NCBI GenBank assembly: GCA_029204225.1
Contig: CM055095.1
Coordinates: forward strand, 77,243,030-77,307,029
Origin: Diphasiastrum complanatum
Lineage: Eukaryota > Streptophyta > Lycopodiopsida > Lycopodiales > Lycopodiaceae
Direction of reading: 5' to 3'
DNA length: 64,000 bases
A model generated the notes under the pieces. It saw only the letters and a program-made list of their open reading frames with translations. It ran no database searches and had not been told where the DNA came from. Both the position numbers and the translations under genes were made by a program. Of the stretch, positions 1 to 10,879 are shown one piece after another; position 1 is the first letter of the stretch, and every line of letters starts with the position of its first letter.

Positions 1-51
1 TGTCTGATCTAGGTTTCGCGCCTGAGAGCGATATTTAAAACATTAGTTCTG

Positions 52-354
52 TTGTTTTTGTTTAATATGTCTAATTTTGAATCTAGTTTGCTTTCTTTTT
101 TTCATGAATTTGGTATTACTGATAGGTTGGAGTACTTCAAATCTCTTTTTTCTCCTTTTCTTTTTATTCTACCTTCTATAATTGAGGGTCCTGGTGTGGA
201 GGCATTTTCTGAGATATATCTCAGATATAAGTCCCTGCTCAGTACTCCCTTATTCAGATCTCAGAATAAGGACATGATTCATTATCAGGACCTGGTGGCA
301 CTCGACAAGCATATCTATAAAGCTAAGCTTGAATGTTTAACAAGTTACATGTGA
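52..354 (+). CDS. Unrecognised 100-residue ORF
   Basis: An uninterrupted ORF of 100 codons that is rich in Phe, Leu and Ser, with no domain or motif I can name. The reading frame stays open upstream for several codons, so it may be the tail of a longer frame. It lies in retroelement-rich DNA, about 0.8 kb before another unrecognised ORF pair at 1127-1679 with similar composition (AT-rich, many Ser, Asp and Phe), so both may be pieces of one decayed retroelement. I assign no function. Confidence 0.2.
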   Translation: MFLFNMSNFESSLLSFFHEFGITDRLEYFKSLFSPFLFILPSIIEGPGVEAFSEIYLRYKSLLSTPLFRSQNKDMIHYQDLVALDKHIYKAKLECLTSYM

Positions 355-1126
355 AAGTACTGTACTTCAGGACCATAAATGGATCTACAAAAGATCCACA
401 AGAGTGATTGGATGCTTGCTTAACAATCTATCAAAAAACTAGACACACAAAAGTTGATCTAGATTGGCAATTTGACAAACAACAAGCATTAACAATCAAA
501 AGCATTGAAATCTGAGCCCACACGTGTGTACTACAGGCTGTAGTACGGCCTTCAACCTGAGAAACATGTAGAAATTGATTTGGTTGCATTTGGATCACAA
601 AAACTCAATGTACATAGTGAACTAGCTTGAGATTGCCAATGAGCTATAGGAGAGAGGAAATACATACCAAATTCGACTTCCTTCTTGAAGTTAGATGGAT
701 TTTTAGCATGTAATAAGGAAGTTAACTCACTCTCCTTGACCTAAAATGAAACCCTACTCTATTTCCTAGAGTTATGCTTGGTAGGTATCTAGTTGGTCAA
801 ATTCTCACCTTAAACTTAGTTGTAGGTCCTATAAAGTAGGGATGACCACCAAATAGACATGACCAACTCTCTTGACTTGACCTAACCTACATTAGGATGG
901 GTTTCCCACATGGCATCATGGCCTCACATGTGTGGGACCCACTTGTGTACACAATTTACACTATTCTACATGGTTTTTCTATCAAGCTAGATTTGCCAAT
1001 TTTTGGCAATTCTTCACATTACATAATGATTTCAAATATGTAGATGAGCGCCCAATCCATAATAAGAAATATAGATTTGTTGATTTTCAATCTGCTTTTG
1101 TTTTTTTTTTCTTTTGTTGAATATTT
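355..1126. other. Gene-free stretch
   Basis: No supported gene. The text contains short palindromic CACACGTGTG-type words (near 519 and 927) that recur in other LTR-like stretches of the window (near 38760, 30237 and 22239). It is probably old retroelement flank. Confidence 0.3.
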
Positions 1127-1679
1127 TTGACGATTCGGAGACTATTCCCTCCACTTCTGAAGCAGTTTCTTCTAGGTACAAAGTCTGAAAAGTCAAAGAT
1201 TGTAGATATAGATATTTTTTTTATTGATACGAGTGTTAGTTTAGATGATTGTTCTGATTTTGATCCTGCTCGAAATAGGGCTACATTTATAGGCCCTAGA
1301 ACCCCCACTACTCTTTCTCCTTCTAATAAATCTTTGATCACTTTGCCTACTTATAATATGGATAATAATTCATTTTTGACAATATCGGATATATCGGATC
1401 TTTTTTACTTCACTGAGGCTGAGACTCTTTGCATTTTGAGCAAAGAGCTGGATGAATTTTTGAATATAATTGATTTTTGATGCTGATGATCTTCTCCCTA
1501 GTGTTGACGATGTACATAATGATAAGTTTTATTCAAGGAAAGATTGCTTGAAAATGGCTGTAGAGGAAATGCGCAACAAAGAAGATGATCTACCTTCTGA
1601 AGAGGAGTTTCTCAGAATCCAAAGCCAACTTGGTATTTTACAGCCAACTGTCTATTCACCAACAATATTGACATGTTAA
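1127..1679 (+). pseudogene. Unrecognised ORF pair joined by a frameshift
   Basis: Two plus-strand frames (1127-1480 and 1470-1679) overlap by a few bases and read on from each other as an acidic, Asp/Glu/Ser-rich protein of about 180 residues. One indel near 1470 would explain the split. The C-terminal part is strongly charged, with several Glu-Glu and Asp-Asp pairs. The ORF runs directly into sequence that resembles the 3' part of an LTR (1672-1850), so it is probably retroelement-derived. I recognise no family. Confidence 0.25.
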
Positions 1680-1875
1680 TGCTTAGGGTTAATGGATGTT
1701 AGAGTAGATGTGGATCTTCCATTCATGTTGAAATCTGAAATATGTTATCGATCTCATGGGAACGAATCTACGCGTGACAACTAACTTCATCTCCTTGATG
1801 CTAGATTGATTAGATCTTGGGTTGAGGATAGGCAAGGAAAGAAATCCACTACAATTTTGGCGCCATTGCCGAGGA
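1672..1875 (+). repeat. LTR 3' end plus TGGCGCC-type primer-binding site
   Basis: About 75 bp here (1672-1745) recurs in inverse orientation near 15570-15645. At 1858 the sequence TGGCGCCATTGCCGAGGA matches the primer-binding site used by many plant Ty3/gypsy elements, and it follows a CA-containing LTR-like end by a few bases. The same TGGCGCCATTGC word follows the family-X LTR at 41285. This looks like the 3' end of an LTR plus the start of an internal region; the rest is not recognisable. Confidence 0.5.
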
Positions 1876-2576
1876 ACTACGCCAATTTTTCAGTTGCATC
1901 ATGTTTGTTGGATGGTTAAGCTTGCATTAGGCATCTTGTCGTGACATGAATAGTGTTAAATCTGCATTTAGAGTTAGTTTGAGAGTGATTTTGTCTGATT
2001 TGAGTGGATTTTCTTGTTTGAAATCTAATCTAATTGTGGAACAAGGAAAGCTTTTCAGATCACCAACCTTAAGATCCATTTGGATCCGAGATATCAGAAA
2101 AAACAACAAAAATCGGTCAAATCTGCCAGATTTTCTGTCAAAAGGAGACAAAATTGTTATCAGAGCTAATAACTTTTTGCCCTCTTTTAGGAAACGTTTG
2201 TCGAGTTGCAGGCACCTTCGATTTTGATCATAAAACCTTCAGTTTGAAGGGCAAACAATCCTTCCCAACAGATTTCCAGAAACATCAGAAAAACCACCAT
2301 AAAATACCAAAAAATCACCAAAATCCTAAAAATATAGAAAAAGAACCTTCTCAGAGAATCAGCTGTCATATTGTTATATTTTTGTCAAAAAAGTCTCTTT
2401 TTGCAAAAATACCAGTATTGCTCTTGATTCTTCGCCAGAACCTGTAGGCTAATTTTGATGAATCCCCAAGATGCTCGGCCAAAGCTCCCCAAGAGCACCT
2501 CTCACCTTAGACTGAGGAGGTCTCTAAGAAGATGAGATGAACAATGACTGAGAGCCAAGAAATGCTAGTTAGGAAT
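1876..2576. other. Retroelement leader, no supported gene
   Basis: Follows the primer-binding site at 1858. Only short overlapping frames on both strands and no recognisable gag domain. Confidence 0.3.
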
Positions 2577-3525
2577 GACAAGCAAGAACTGTGTAAGCCT
2601 CATGGTGAATCCCGGAAGATGGAATGACCATGCAGGAATTAGTATTTCTAAGCAAAGTTATAAATGCAGATAGACTTCTCTTAAAGAAAGTAGAGTGAGC
2701 CACCTTTTGATGGTGACCTCTTGTGGAGAGCATAATTCCACTTGTAATTTGTAAAATGTGGAAATGCCATTAGGATGCCACCTAAGGAGCTCTCTTGTTT
2801 ATTTAAGAGACTCCCTCTTTGTGAAGAGGAGCTTTTTTGCATTATATCTACTCCATGTTTAATAAGAAGATTTTCCATGAGTTTGTTGTTACACTAAGCT
2901 CCTTGATCATGATGGTTTTCTTGAGTGATGCCCCTATGATCATGCCCTTCCATTCGTATTGTGTGTGGTTGTGGACTTTAAAGTGGATTAGTTTTCTTGC
3001 TTTCCTAGTTGTGGATTAGTTTTAATTTCTTGTTTGTGGATTAATGTAGGAATCAGCATTCAGGTAAACTAAGAGGCTAGAAATGTGGTATAAATCTTGC
3101 ATATCCTCCAACATTCTAGTTCTTTATGTCTTGGACTTCTAAAATGTTGTAGATTAGTTTCTTGTTTCAGTTTTGTGGATCTATGCAAGTTTAGTAGCAT
3201 TTAGGATCTGATTCAATTCATTTTGCAGCAAAGTAGAAATAGATTTCATGGTTGTTCTCTTGGACTGCATGCTGATCATTTGGTTGAACGTTTTGGTTAC
3301 ATGATGGTTTGATTGCGGTTCAAGAGAGACAGATCTGAGTTATCTTCTGACAGGCAGTAGGACAAAATACACAATGTAGATCTGTCCCTTCTAACTGATT
3401 TTGGGCTTTAAACAAGAAAGAATAACTTAAGCAAGAGCCCATTGTCTCTGCTGACAGGCATAAGAAGAAGTAAGAAGAACAAAAAACTAGTAGACAGATC
3501 CTTAAAAGCAGAGGACCTGTCAACA
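2577..3525 (+). repeat. LTR of repeat family X, copy 1
   Basis: Begins TGACAAGC and ends CTGTCAACA. It shares long stretches with 40261-41282 (plus strand) and with the minus-strand copy at 47582-48198 plus 49996-50463. The anchor words are AGAGTGAGCCACCTT, GAGAGCATAATTCCACTTG and the GGCTTT...AAGCAAG block near the 3' end. In copy 2 a TGGCGCC primer-binding site follows directly, which identifies the unit as an LTR. I see no target duplication here, so the exact 5' edge is uncertain. Confidence 0.6.
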
Positions 3526-4269
3526 GAACCTTCGTCTAGTTTTCAGATTATTCTATTTATAGCAATTTATTATTTTTGAGTTCGACGAACATTCATTCTA
3601 TCCAAATCATAGAAAATCTCTATTTTTACCCTCGCCAAACTATAGAAATTGTGCCTTTATGTGCCACGAACCTTTGCCAATTCTACCCTAGCTATATCTA
3701 TTTCAGATTCTCAGTCTGAGAGTTCGGCAAATGTTATTTCCATAGAATTTGTCAGAAAAACTTGATCAGAGAGTTTTTATCAAAAATAGCATTGCTGAAC
3801 CTTCGCCTAAGGAACCTTTGCCAGTTCTATTTTTAGATCCTGATTTTCTAGATCAAGTCTTTGTCAAATTTTGGGTCAAATCTGATTCAGTCTGATTTTG
3901 ATTCTGAGAACTTTTAATTTTAGAAGTATCGAACGGTTGAACATAGGAATCTTATTCACAATATAGGAATCTGATTCTCGTCAAGTGGAATAGATCTAGC
4001 ATATCTGATCTGAAATAGTTCCTGATTGAAAATCTAGATCCAATCTCATTGTTTGCTTGATCTAGTCTGTAAAAATGGCTGTCCCTGGAGGTGCTCTTCA
4101 GGAAGTCAATCCAATCATTGTTAGGAGAGCACCCCGTTTGGATCTACTCCAGTTGATGTAGATGATGCAGATACTGAACCAGGGGTTGAAGCTGAAGCAT
4201 CTATGAAAGATTCAAAAAACAGGGAATCAATAAGCACAAAAAGGGTACATAGGAAACGACATCCTGTCG
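3526..4269. other. Gene-free stretch after LTR copy 1
   Basis: Several CCTTCGCC and CCTTTGCCA-like words recur (3530, 3670, 3800), suggesting a retroelement leader. There is no open frame of note. Confidence 0.25.
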
Positions 4270-5091
4270 GCCAAGAAATGCAAGGAGGAGCTGAGTAGGG
4301 AATTTGAGATGAAAGACTTAGGAGAACTGCACTATTGCAAGGGCATCGACAAAGATGTGGTCATAGGAGGTCAAAAGAGATGTGGCTATCTCAGGAGAGG
4401 TACATTGTGAGCATAATTGAGAGGTATGGAATGTCTAACTCAACTCCCTTGGGAGTACCTTTGGATCTGGGAGTGAGGTTGAGCATGAGAATGTCATCAA
4501 TGAATGACGAAGAACGAGAGCAAATGGATAGATGTTCCTACATAAGCATGATTGGGTCAATCATGTATGTGGTGATTTGTATGAGGCCCGATATAGCTAC
4601 TACCATTAGATAGCTGAGCAGGTTCCCTATAAACGCTGGAATTGAGCACTAGAGGGCATGTAATAGGGTAATTAGGTATCTGAAAGGAATGATTAACTAT
4701 GCCTTGCATTATGCTACCACAGGTGATGAAATATTGGGTTATACAGACTTTGATTGGGGTGGGGACATCGATGATCGAAAATCGACTAGTGGTGAGGTGT
4801 CGTATGTTGGGGAAGCATCAAGGAAAAAGTAGTGGCGTTGTCCTCAACTAAGGCAGAATACATCAGCCTGTGTCAAGGGGCATATGTATGTGATTGAAAT
4901 CAACACCAAGGGCATGATCATGAGGAATGAAAATCAAGGCTATATCTTCTTATGCAAAAACGGAGGATTTCACAAAAAGAGACATAGTTGCAGACCTGAT
5001 GACGAAAGCCTTGAACAAGGATAGATTTGTTATGCTAAGGGACATGTTAGGACTGTGTATCCATGCCCGAATCATGAATTGAAATGGGGAT
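4270..5091 (+). pseudogene. Ty1/copia pol remnant (RT end and RNase H)
   Basis: Read across several frames this is the end of a Ty1/copia polyprotein. It starts with the RT motif FEMKDLGELHY, then the thumb region with SYISMIGSIMYVVICMRPDI, then RNase H with RVIRYLKG, GYTDFDWGGD and DRKSTSGE, and a C-terminal DIVADLMTKAL motif. Integrase, protease and gag are absent or beyond recognition. In-frame stops (for example after 4610 and near 4832) and frame changes show that it is dead. A purine-rich tract (GAAATGGGGAT, 5081-5091) ends it just before an LTR start, as expected for a 3' polypurine tract. Confidence 0.85.
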
Positions 5092-5403
5092 TGTTGGAAT
5101 TCATTGTAGATAAGATACAATTCACAGTGAAGCATGGACTAGAATAATGGTTAAAGTTAGTTAATACTAGTTTCTTGTCATGTGAACTAGAAACCCTAGA
5201 AGAGTCATTTCTTGATATGCAACTCATTTCTTGATATGCAACTGAAAAATAGTATATGTTCAGGTATCTCTTTAGCAATGAACACGCTTGGAGTATACTT
5301 TTGTTTTTTGCAATTTCTTTGTGTGAATTCATCATTGCTGAATGCTTTGTGATCATTGTCTTCGATTATCTACATTGGTAGTTGTCGCTAGGTTAATCTA
5401 ACA
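5092..5403 (+). repeat. 3' LTR of the copia remnant
   Basis: Starts TGTTGGAATTC directly after a polypurine tract and ends TAATCTAACA, giving the TGTT...AACA ends usual for copia LTRs (312 bp). A short internal duplication (TCATTTCTTGATATGCAACT, about 5205 and 5224) is present. The 5' LTR is missing, so no target duplication can be tested. Confidence 0.55.
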
Positions 5404-5478
5404 AGCTCTCCATGTGAAGATCTAGAATGATCATAACCTAAATATCATAGTTGTAAATGTCCTTGAAGAATCAAGATC

Positions 5479-6059
5479 ATGTTTAGAGCATCCATCATGG
5501 TTTGTGCATTGCAACAAGGCTCAAGCTTTGCAAACATCTATATGCATGAACTATGTAGTATGTATCAGCTGGAGGCATCGCCGGCCTGCTCCCAGACAAT
5601 GTGTAGCATAATTGACAAATCGAGAGTTAAGACTAGCATAATTGACAAATCGAGAGTTAAGACTTCATCTCTTTTAAGAATGGCTCATGCTACATTGTAT
5701 GGCGACTATGGTGTAAACAAATGATAGTGTGCCACATTAGTGAAAATTCTCCAAATGTTCGCTATGAATTACTAGACACATTGTACTGCATTCTCAAAGC
5801 CATTCCAAGGATGTGGAAAACTTACATGTTCTTTGATTTTAGTCTATGTTCTCGATGTGCATTAATAGATTACTACATGCAGTGGCAAACATCCCAAGGA
5901 AAACTGGAACTCAGTAAGAAGTTTAAGACAGGAATCGGACTCAACTACGAATCTAGGTACTCCAGATCCAAAAAGTTCCAAAACATAATAAGTACTATAA
6001 ACGCTTATATTATATACTATATAGTGATGGTTTTCGTAAATTTCATGAGTATTTCGTAA
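5479..6059 (+). CDS. Two unrecognised ORFs with a 30-bp tandem duplication
   Basis: ORFs of 81 and 112 codons (5479-5724 and 5721-6059) overlap at an ATGA, in different frames. The first contains an exact 30-bp tandem duplication (from about 5604) that encodes a repeated decapeptide including IIDKSRVK. No domain is recognised; the second is hydrophobic near its end. It lies about 300 bp downstream of the NAC gene's stop, in the convergent direction. It could be a decayed gene fragment or chance frames. Confidence 0.2.
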
Positions 6060-6373
6060 ATAGACTGCCTACCTGACGTGCTCTTCTCAAATGATCTGCC
6101 TTGAAAGATGACAGATAATCTGGTGTTTGCTATGATACTGCGGTTGTAGATCAAATTACATGATCTGTTGTTTGAATGAACAGCTCAGTCTGCGCCCTTT
6201 GATTGGCCAAAATTGCCTGTCCGGATAATCAGTTGTACAATAGAGAATGTGAATATGCAATTTCAGCGGGTGTGAATCATTTTAAATTTGCAGAAACAAT
6301 CAATCATGCTGCGGTGAGAGATGTTTGATCTCAGATCACCCCTTCAAATTTGATGCGCTAGAATTAAAATTTT

Positions 6374-7689
6374 TTAGATATTGGGCTCTGCCGATCCGTA
6401 AAGAGATGTACAGAGCTTTTCATATAGCCACGAATCCCCACCAGCAGCCTCTTTGATCAATGTGTACATACTCTCAACTGATTTCGAACTATCTGCAATA
6501 GCAAACGACTCAGCTGTGCATGGGCGTATATCTGTTGTACTTGTCATAAAGTGATCCTGATCACAGCAGCCTATTGATGAACACAAAGGAATATTCATAT
6601 AGCTGTTTTGATACAGCGGCGTGTTTGAGAGTTGATCAGTTATTGAGCCGACGCTGCTGTCATAAAATTCCGGAGCCGCGGGAAAGTTGAGCATGTTTAC
6701 TAGGATGTCTGCTGTCGACTCGGTCCGAAAGCTGATTGTTATGTCTGTGGCAGGGCTCTGTCTTGGGGGAAGCGACACAGATCCCAGCTGAGATCTTTTA
6801 TCTAACGCACTAAGGGTGAGAGAGTCTTTAATTTCATCCTCTCCTGAGGTCATGTGATTATTGATCCATGTGGGTTGCGGAGAATCATCAAGTAGCTGAG
6901 GCAACGATGCGCCTTTACACAAGCGAATGATATCTGAAGGAGACGAGTTAATCTTGCTTCCAGATGTCTTGTAAAAGACACGGCAGATCACCCACTCGGC
7001 GTCCTGAACAGCTACAATATTCCACATTAGCATCGCTTAGCGTACCTCTGTACCTACAGGTACTAACGATGTATCTACTTACGTAAACTTGAGAACATCT
7101 GACAACGATTAATTCTATAGTTACAAGGATTTGTACCTTGGTTGGCGTGGCGATATGCCTATCTCCCTCTGGCCAATATTCATGCATGACCCAGTTGGTC
7201 TTCTTTCCTCTGGGAGCTCTTCCCATGTAGAAGACAAGCGTCTTTTTTATGCCAATTACACAAAAGGAACGCGAATTGACGACGCCTCGATCCTTGCCTG
7301 TGGCTTTCCAGTAACCAGCCTCTGTCGCTCGGTTAGATCGTGTTCCAGTTGGATACTTCCTATCACGTAAGTTAAAATAGTATTGATCCTTTTCTCCTTT
7401 CTTGTTTATCCCTGCCAATATAATATAAAAAATCATGTTACACACACACACACGCACGCACATTCTCTCTCCTGTCTCTGTGTGTCTCTACCCGCTCTCC
7501 AGGGACAATGGTTGCGCAAATACCTGGAAGATCCCATGGTTCACTTCTATTGAGGTCCACCTCTGGAATCGCACAAACGCAGCTGTGTTTAGAATTAAGA
7601 ATTTTCTGTTTGAGGAAGAATCCTATTAGCTCCTCGTCTGTTGGGTGGAACCGGAAACCTGGTGGCAAATTTGTATATGCAGAATCCAT
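6374..7689 (-). CDS. NAC-domain transcription factor, three exons
   Basis: Exons on the minus strand are 7689-7524, 7411-7137 and 7003-6374, giving 356 codons plus a stop. The two introns have GT-AG ends, in phases 1 and 0. The NAC DNA-binding and dimerisation domain fills residues 8-157: [14 protein letters not shown] at 8-21, PWDLP ending exon 1, DRKYPTG at 72-78, [15 protein letters not shown] at 82-96, [21 protein letters not shown] at 114-134, and WVICRVFYK ending about 159. The three-exon layout, with breaks after WDLP and before the DEWVICRVF block, is the classic NAC gene structure. The C-terminal 200 residues are Ser/Thr-rich, low in similarity to anything I know, and presumably the transcription-regulating part. 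I chose the ATG eight codons before LPPGFRF because most NAC proteins start there; the frame is open further upstream with other ATGs. The subfamily is not determined. Confidence 0.92.
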
Positions 7690-8545
7690 CGTTGTGTATA
7701 CATCTTTTCCCTTCAAAATCATCGTTTCATGGCAGTCCAAGCAATCTCTTGAAACAGAATAAAATGTTATCTGGTCTGATAGACTCGGGCAACTGCCCGA
7801 CTCAGTCATCGACAGTCTCACCCCTGGCTTCTGTTTAGAGGAATCTATAGCCCAATGTCGCATATTGAAGGCGCGGATGATTTGAATGTTTAGTAGCAGG
7901 CAGCTCATATAATCTCAAAAATAATGTTTTGAGCTAATTTGGCCACACTGTATAACTGCACCTGATTAGCTTGAGCATCCTCTTTGATCTTCTGGTTGGT
8001 AATGCTCCTCCCCAGAAATCTACAATTTGTGTTATAACTTTCAGAAAGATCGCAGCAGCAATGAAAGAACTATGAGAAAGAACAACACAAACAGGAATCA
8101 AAGAACCATCAACACAAAATGACAGAGATGAAGGCGAGAGAGCGCAGGAATGTAACCAGCTACTTGTATTGAGCGAGCTCGAATACGTGGGTAACGAATA
8201 GCCCGCTACACATAAATGAACAGAGGACGCGACGTCGCTTTCAACATCGACACAATACTGAAGTGACAGGAATGGTACAAACTTAGCATTACCTACACTT
8301 GCCATTAATTAGTACTTCTAACAATTTGAAGCTTCGAGGGAGTCATCCAAAAGCAGAAAAAGAAACTTCTAATAAAGCAGATATAAAAGCCTTGCTGATG
8401 GAGCATTCCATCATCATTGTCTCTAGTCGAAGCATCGTGTTGTAGGTGCAAAATCTATGGATCCGCCAATCAATCAGAAGGGTGCTACGTGGTCTTATTT
8501 GAAAGCACAGACGATGAAATATGTAGCATTGCTTAGGAGTGGAGG

Positions 8546-8599
<54 letters not shown>

Positions 8600-9470
8600 C
8601 CCATTTCAGGATCAGGCTATATGAACGGCACAGGAACAAACATGTGTCAGCTATTACACGATTGAATCACAGAAGGCGACAGATTTGTTGCTTTTACTCC
8701 ATTCCTTATGTCAGGCGAAATACTTGACCTGGGACCAATATCAGGGAGGGCGGTGGGATGGGGTGGTGCACCGTGCAGTGACAATTGCAGATATAGCTGC
8801 TCAAAAGTCTTGTTGACAGTCGCAGAAAAGCGATTGAGAACACAAATACGTCAGACACGCGTGCACGGGTTGAGCAGTGGAGAATCGTACATATCATCAG
8901 CTTTACGCAAGCAAAAAGATTCTATTTTCTTCTTCTTTAGACAATAAAATCATTAACTCAACATGGGAGTAGTCTAAAAGTGTTTTACTCTCAGTGCTGC
9001 TAACATACTTTCTATGTGATTTGCTGGCATATCTGAGCAAAGCATATTAACAAGAGAAAAACATGTACAAACAAAGAAATGCCTAAGATATCAATATACC
9101 AAACAAATTCAATCTTCATGTTTGTTATAATCCCTATTTCCAAATTCTCACTTAAGTGAGCATTGATTGTGCATTAACGTTATGAGATGTTACTCAGGCT
9201 ATCATCATCGGCTACATTTAGTTCATGTCGTGCTCCATACATCACACTTATGATAACTCTAAAGATCTTAATCTCTATAAATCATATATCACTAATTATC
9301 AAGATTGATATCCTATCACCAATGATGTAGTTGCTATTGATTTACTCACTAATGTAGTAGCTTTTTTCATTTAAAACTCTCTTCCTTATTCTCTTGCTTC
9401 TTTTTCACTATCACTCTTTCATTTGCCCATTTTTAACACTCATTTTAATCTTTTGATCATTTTAATTTTG

Positions 9471-9472
<2 letters not shown>
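7690..9472. other. 5' flank of the NAC gene
   Basis: Presumed promoter, 5'UTR or upstream-intron sequence of the NAC gene. Long minus-strand open frames (7690-7908, 7934-8305) lack domains and I do not call them genes. A TG/AG compound microsatellite lies at 8546-8600. No core promoter can be assigned with confidence. Confidence 0.35.
8546..8600. repeat. (TG)n(AG)n compound microsatellite
   Basis: About 17 TG units followed directly by about 9 GA units, 0.9 kb upstream of the NAC start codon. Confidence 0.9.

Positions 9473-9527
<55 letters not shown>
9473..9527. repeat. (CT)n microsatellite
   Basis: About 27 uninterrupted CT units, 150 bp before the ParB-methylase family fragment. Confidence 0.95.
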
Positions 9528-9530
<3 letters not shown>

Positions 9531-9694
9531 TAGGATCTGAACAGTCGGAGTGAAAGAAAATCCAAAAAATGAAATTTACTACCAAAAGGTACAATGAAAA
9601 ATGGGTTCCTTTTTTGTACCACCAAGAAGAAGAGACATCAAGGTGAGAAGCAAACCAACCTTACTATTCGGATAAAGATGGTGTTGATGAACAA

Positions 9695-10089
9695 TTGTCA
9701 AATGATGCTTTTTTTATGTCATCATGGTTGTTGGCTAATCATGGAGACATTGGTAAGACAGACATGCATGTTGCTACTGTAGAATTAGATTCTAGCTTAG
9801 TAGAATTTGTAAAAATGCGAATGAAATCTATTTCAGTTTTGCCAGATGAATTAACTGAGGTAGGAGAGTCTACAGATGACGAAGACTCTCACTATCGAAA
9901 GAACCACAACCTCCCGCTAGTGGGAAAGTGGGTGACACAGAGGACTTTGCAGATGTCCTAGTTCAAGATTATAACATCGTCACTGTAGAGGAAACTGTTG
10001 AAGAGGTTGTTGTTGTCTCTACTGAGGCTCCTCCAGAAAAGCCCAAAGACGTCAATGACCTTGATGATTTTTGGGAAGCATGTACATGA
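9695..10089 (+). pseudogene. C-terminal fragment of the ParB/DNA-methyltransferase family
   Basis: Residues MHVATVELDSSLVEFVKMRM match the segment just after motif I of amino-methyltransferases, and align with HVAVVDLDSNLV of the decayed gene at 36788-40239. Both copies end with nearly the same tail, DVN(D/N)LDDFWE, followed by or close to the stop. Between them this copy has an acidic 80-residue tail (LTEVGESTDDEDS, then SGKVGDTEDFADVL) that the other copy lacks. A frameshift near 9890 separates the two halves. The FxGSGT motif and everything upstream are missing, replaced by unrelated sequence before about 9755. It is a truncated relic and its function cannot survive. Confidence 0.65.
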
Positions 10090-10879
10090 CTATTTCATCA
10101 TTTTGAAGATTATATATGAATTTCAAACTTTTGTGCATGAAATATTTAAATATATTTATATTTTTTGATATTATTTGCTACCTCAAATATTTTAAAATTA
10201 TTTTCTATGTTGATCTCTTAATATAAATTTAATAAATTTTGTTTTAATGAATGTTGTTTTGGAATGACAATACTGTTTTAAAATGGCATTGCATGTTTGG
10301 CTGTGGTCTTGGAGCAAATGCAAAACATTTTTGTTTATATTGTATGTTTGAAAGTGGGCAAAACAAAAGTATTTTGAATTGCAACCAACGACTTCCACCA
10401 AACAGGCACTGTTTGGAAAAAGCTTGGAATCTCGTATTATAAATTCCTATTGAAAGAGTCCATTTTTGCATGATGCATGGTGAAATACAAATATTGGATA
10501 AATTGTTATACTTGTATTATTGCTATGGATAGAATATGCAGTCAAAAGCACGATCAGATATTAGCATTAGAAATCTGGAGATAATTTTATCAGATATGGG
10601 TTTGCATGGTGGATGTTACATACCTATGTAACTAGCAGTACTTCAGACCCCTAATAGTCCATTTAGTGTTGGGGGCTAAATGGCAAGGTACCCTTAAGAT
10701 TAGGGGTATGTGCCCTTGTATAAGGACAGGCAAGTGACTATACCTTAGTTGGAGGTATGGAGTCACGTGACCCTTGGTTAAGGGATACCCTTAGTATTAA
10801 GAGTAGGTGTCTTAGATTAAGGTATTAGTGTCCTTGGTTAAGGGCAGGTAGGTGTCTATGCCTTGGATGGAGGTATTGG
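10090..10879. other. Gene-free stretch before the gypsy element
   Basis: AT-rich, then a segment (10660-10880) with repeated AAGGTA...CCCTTGGTTAAGGG-type words. A 40-bp piece at about 10317-10357 is copied at 11338-11377 inside the gypsy element. Confidence 0.35.

Noticed and set aside
7934-8305. 123-codon minus-strand ORF upstream of NAC
   Set aside because: No domain, no convincing splice into the NAC frame, and NAC proteins normally start just before LPPGFRF. Treated as upstream non-coding sequence.
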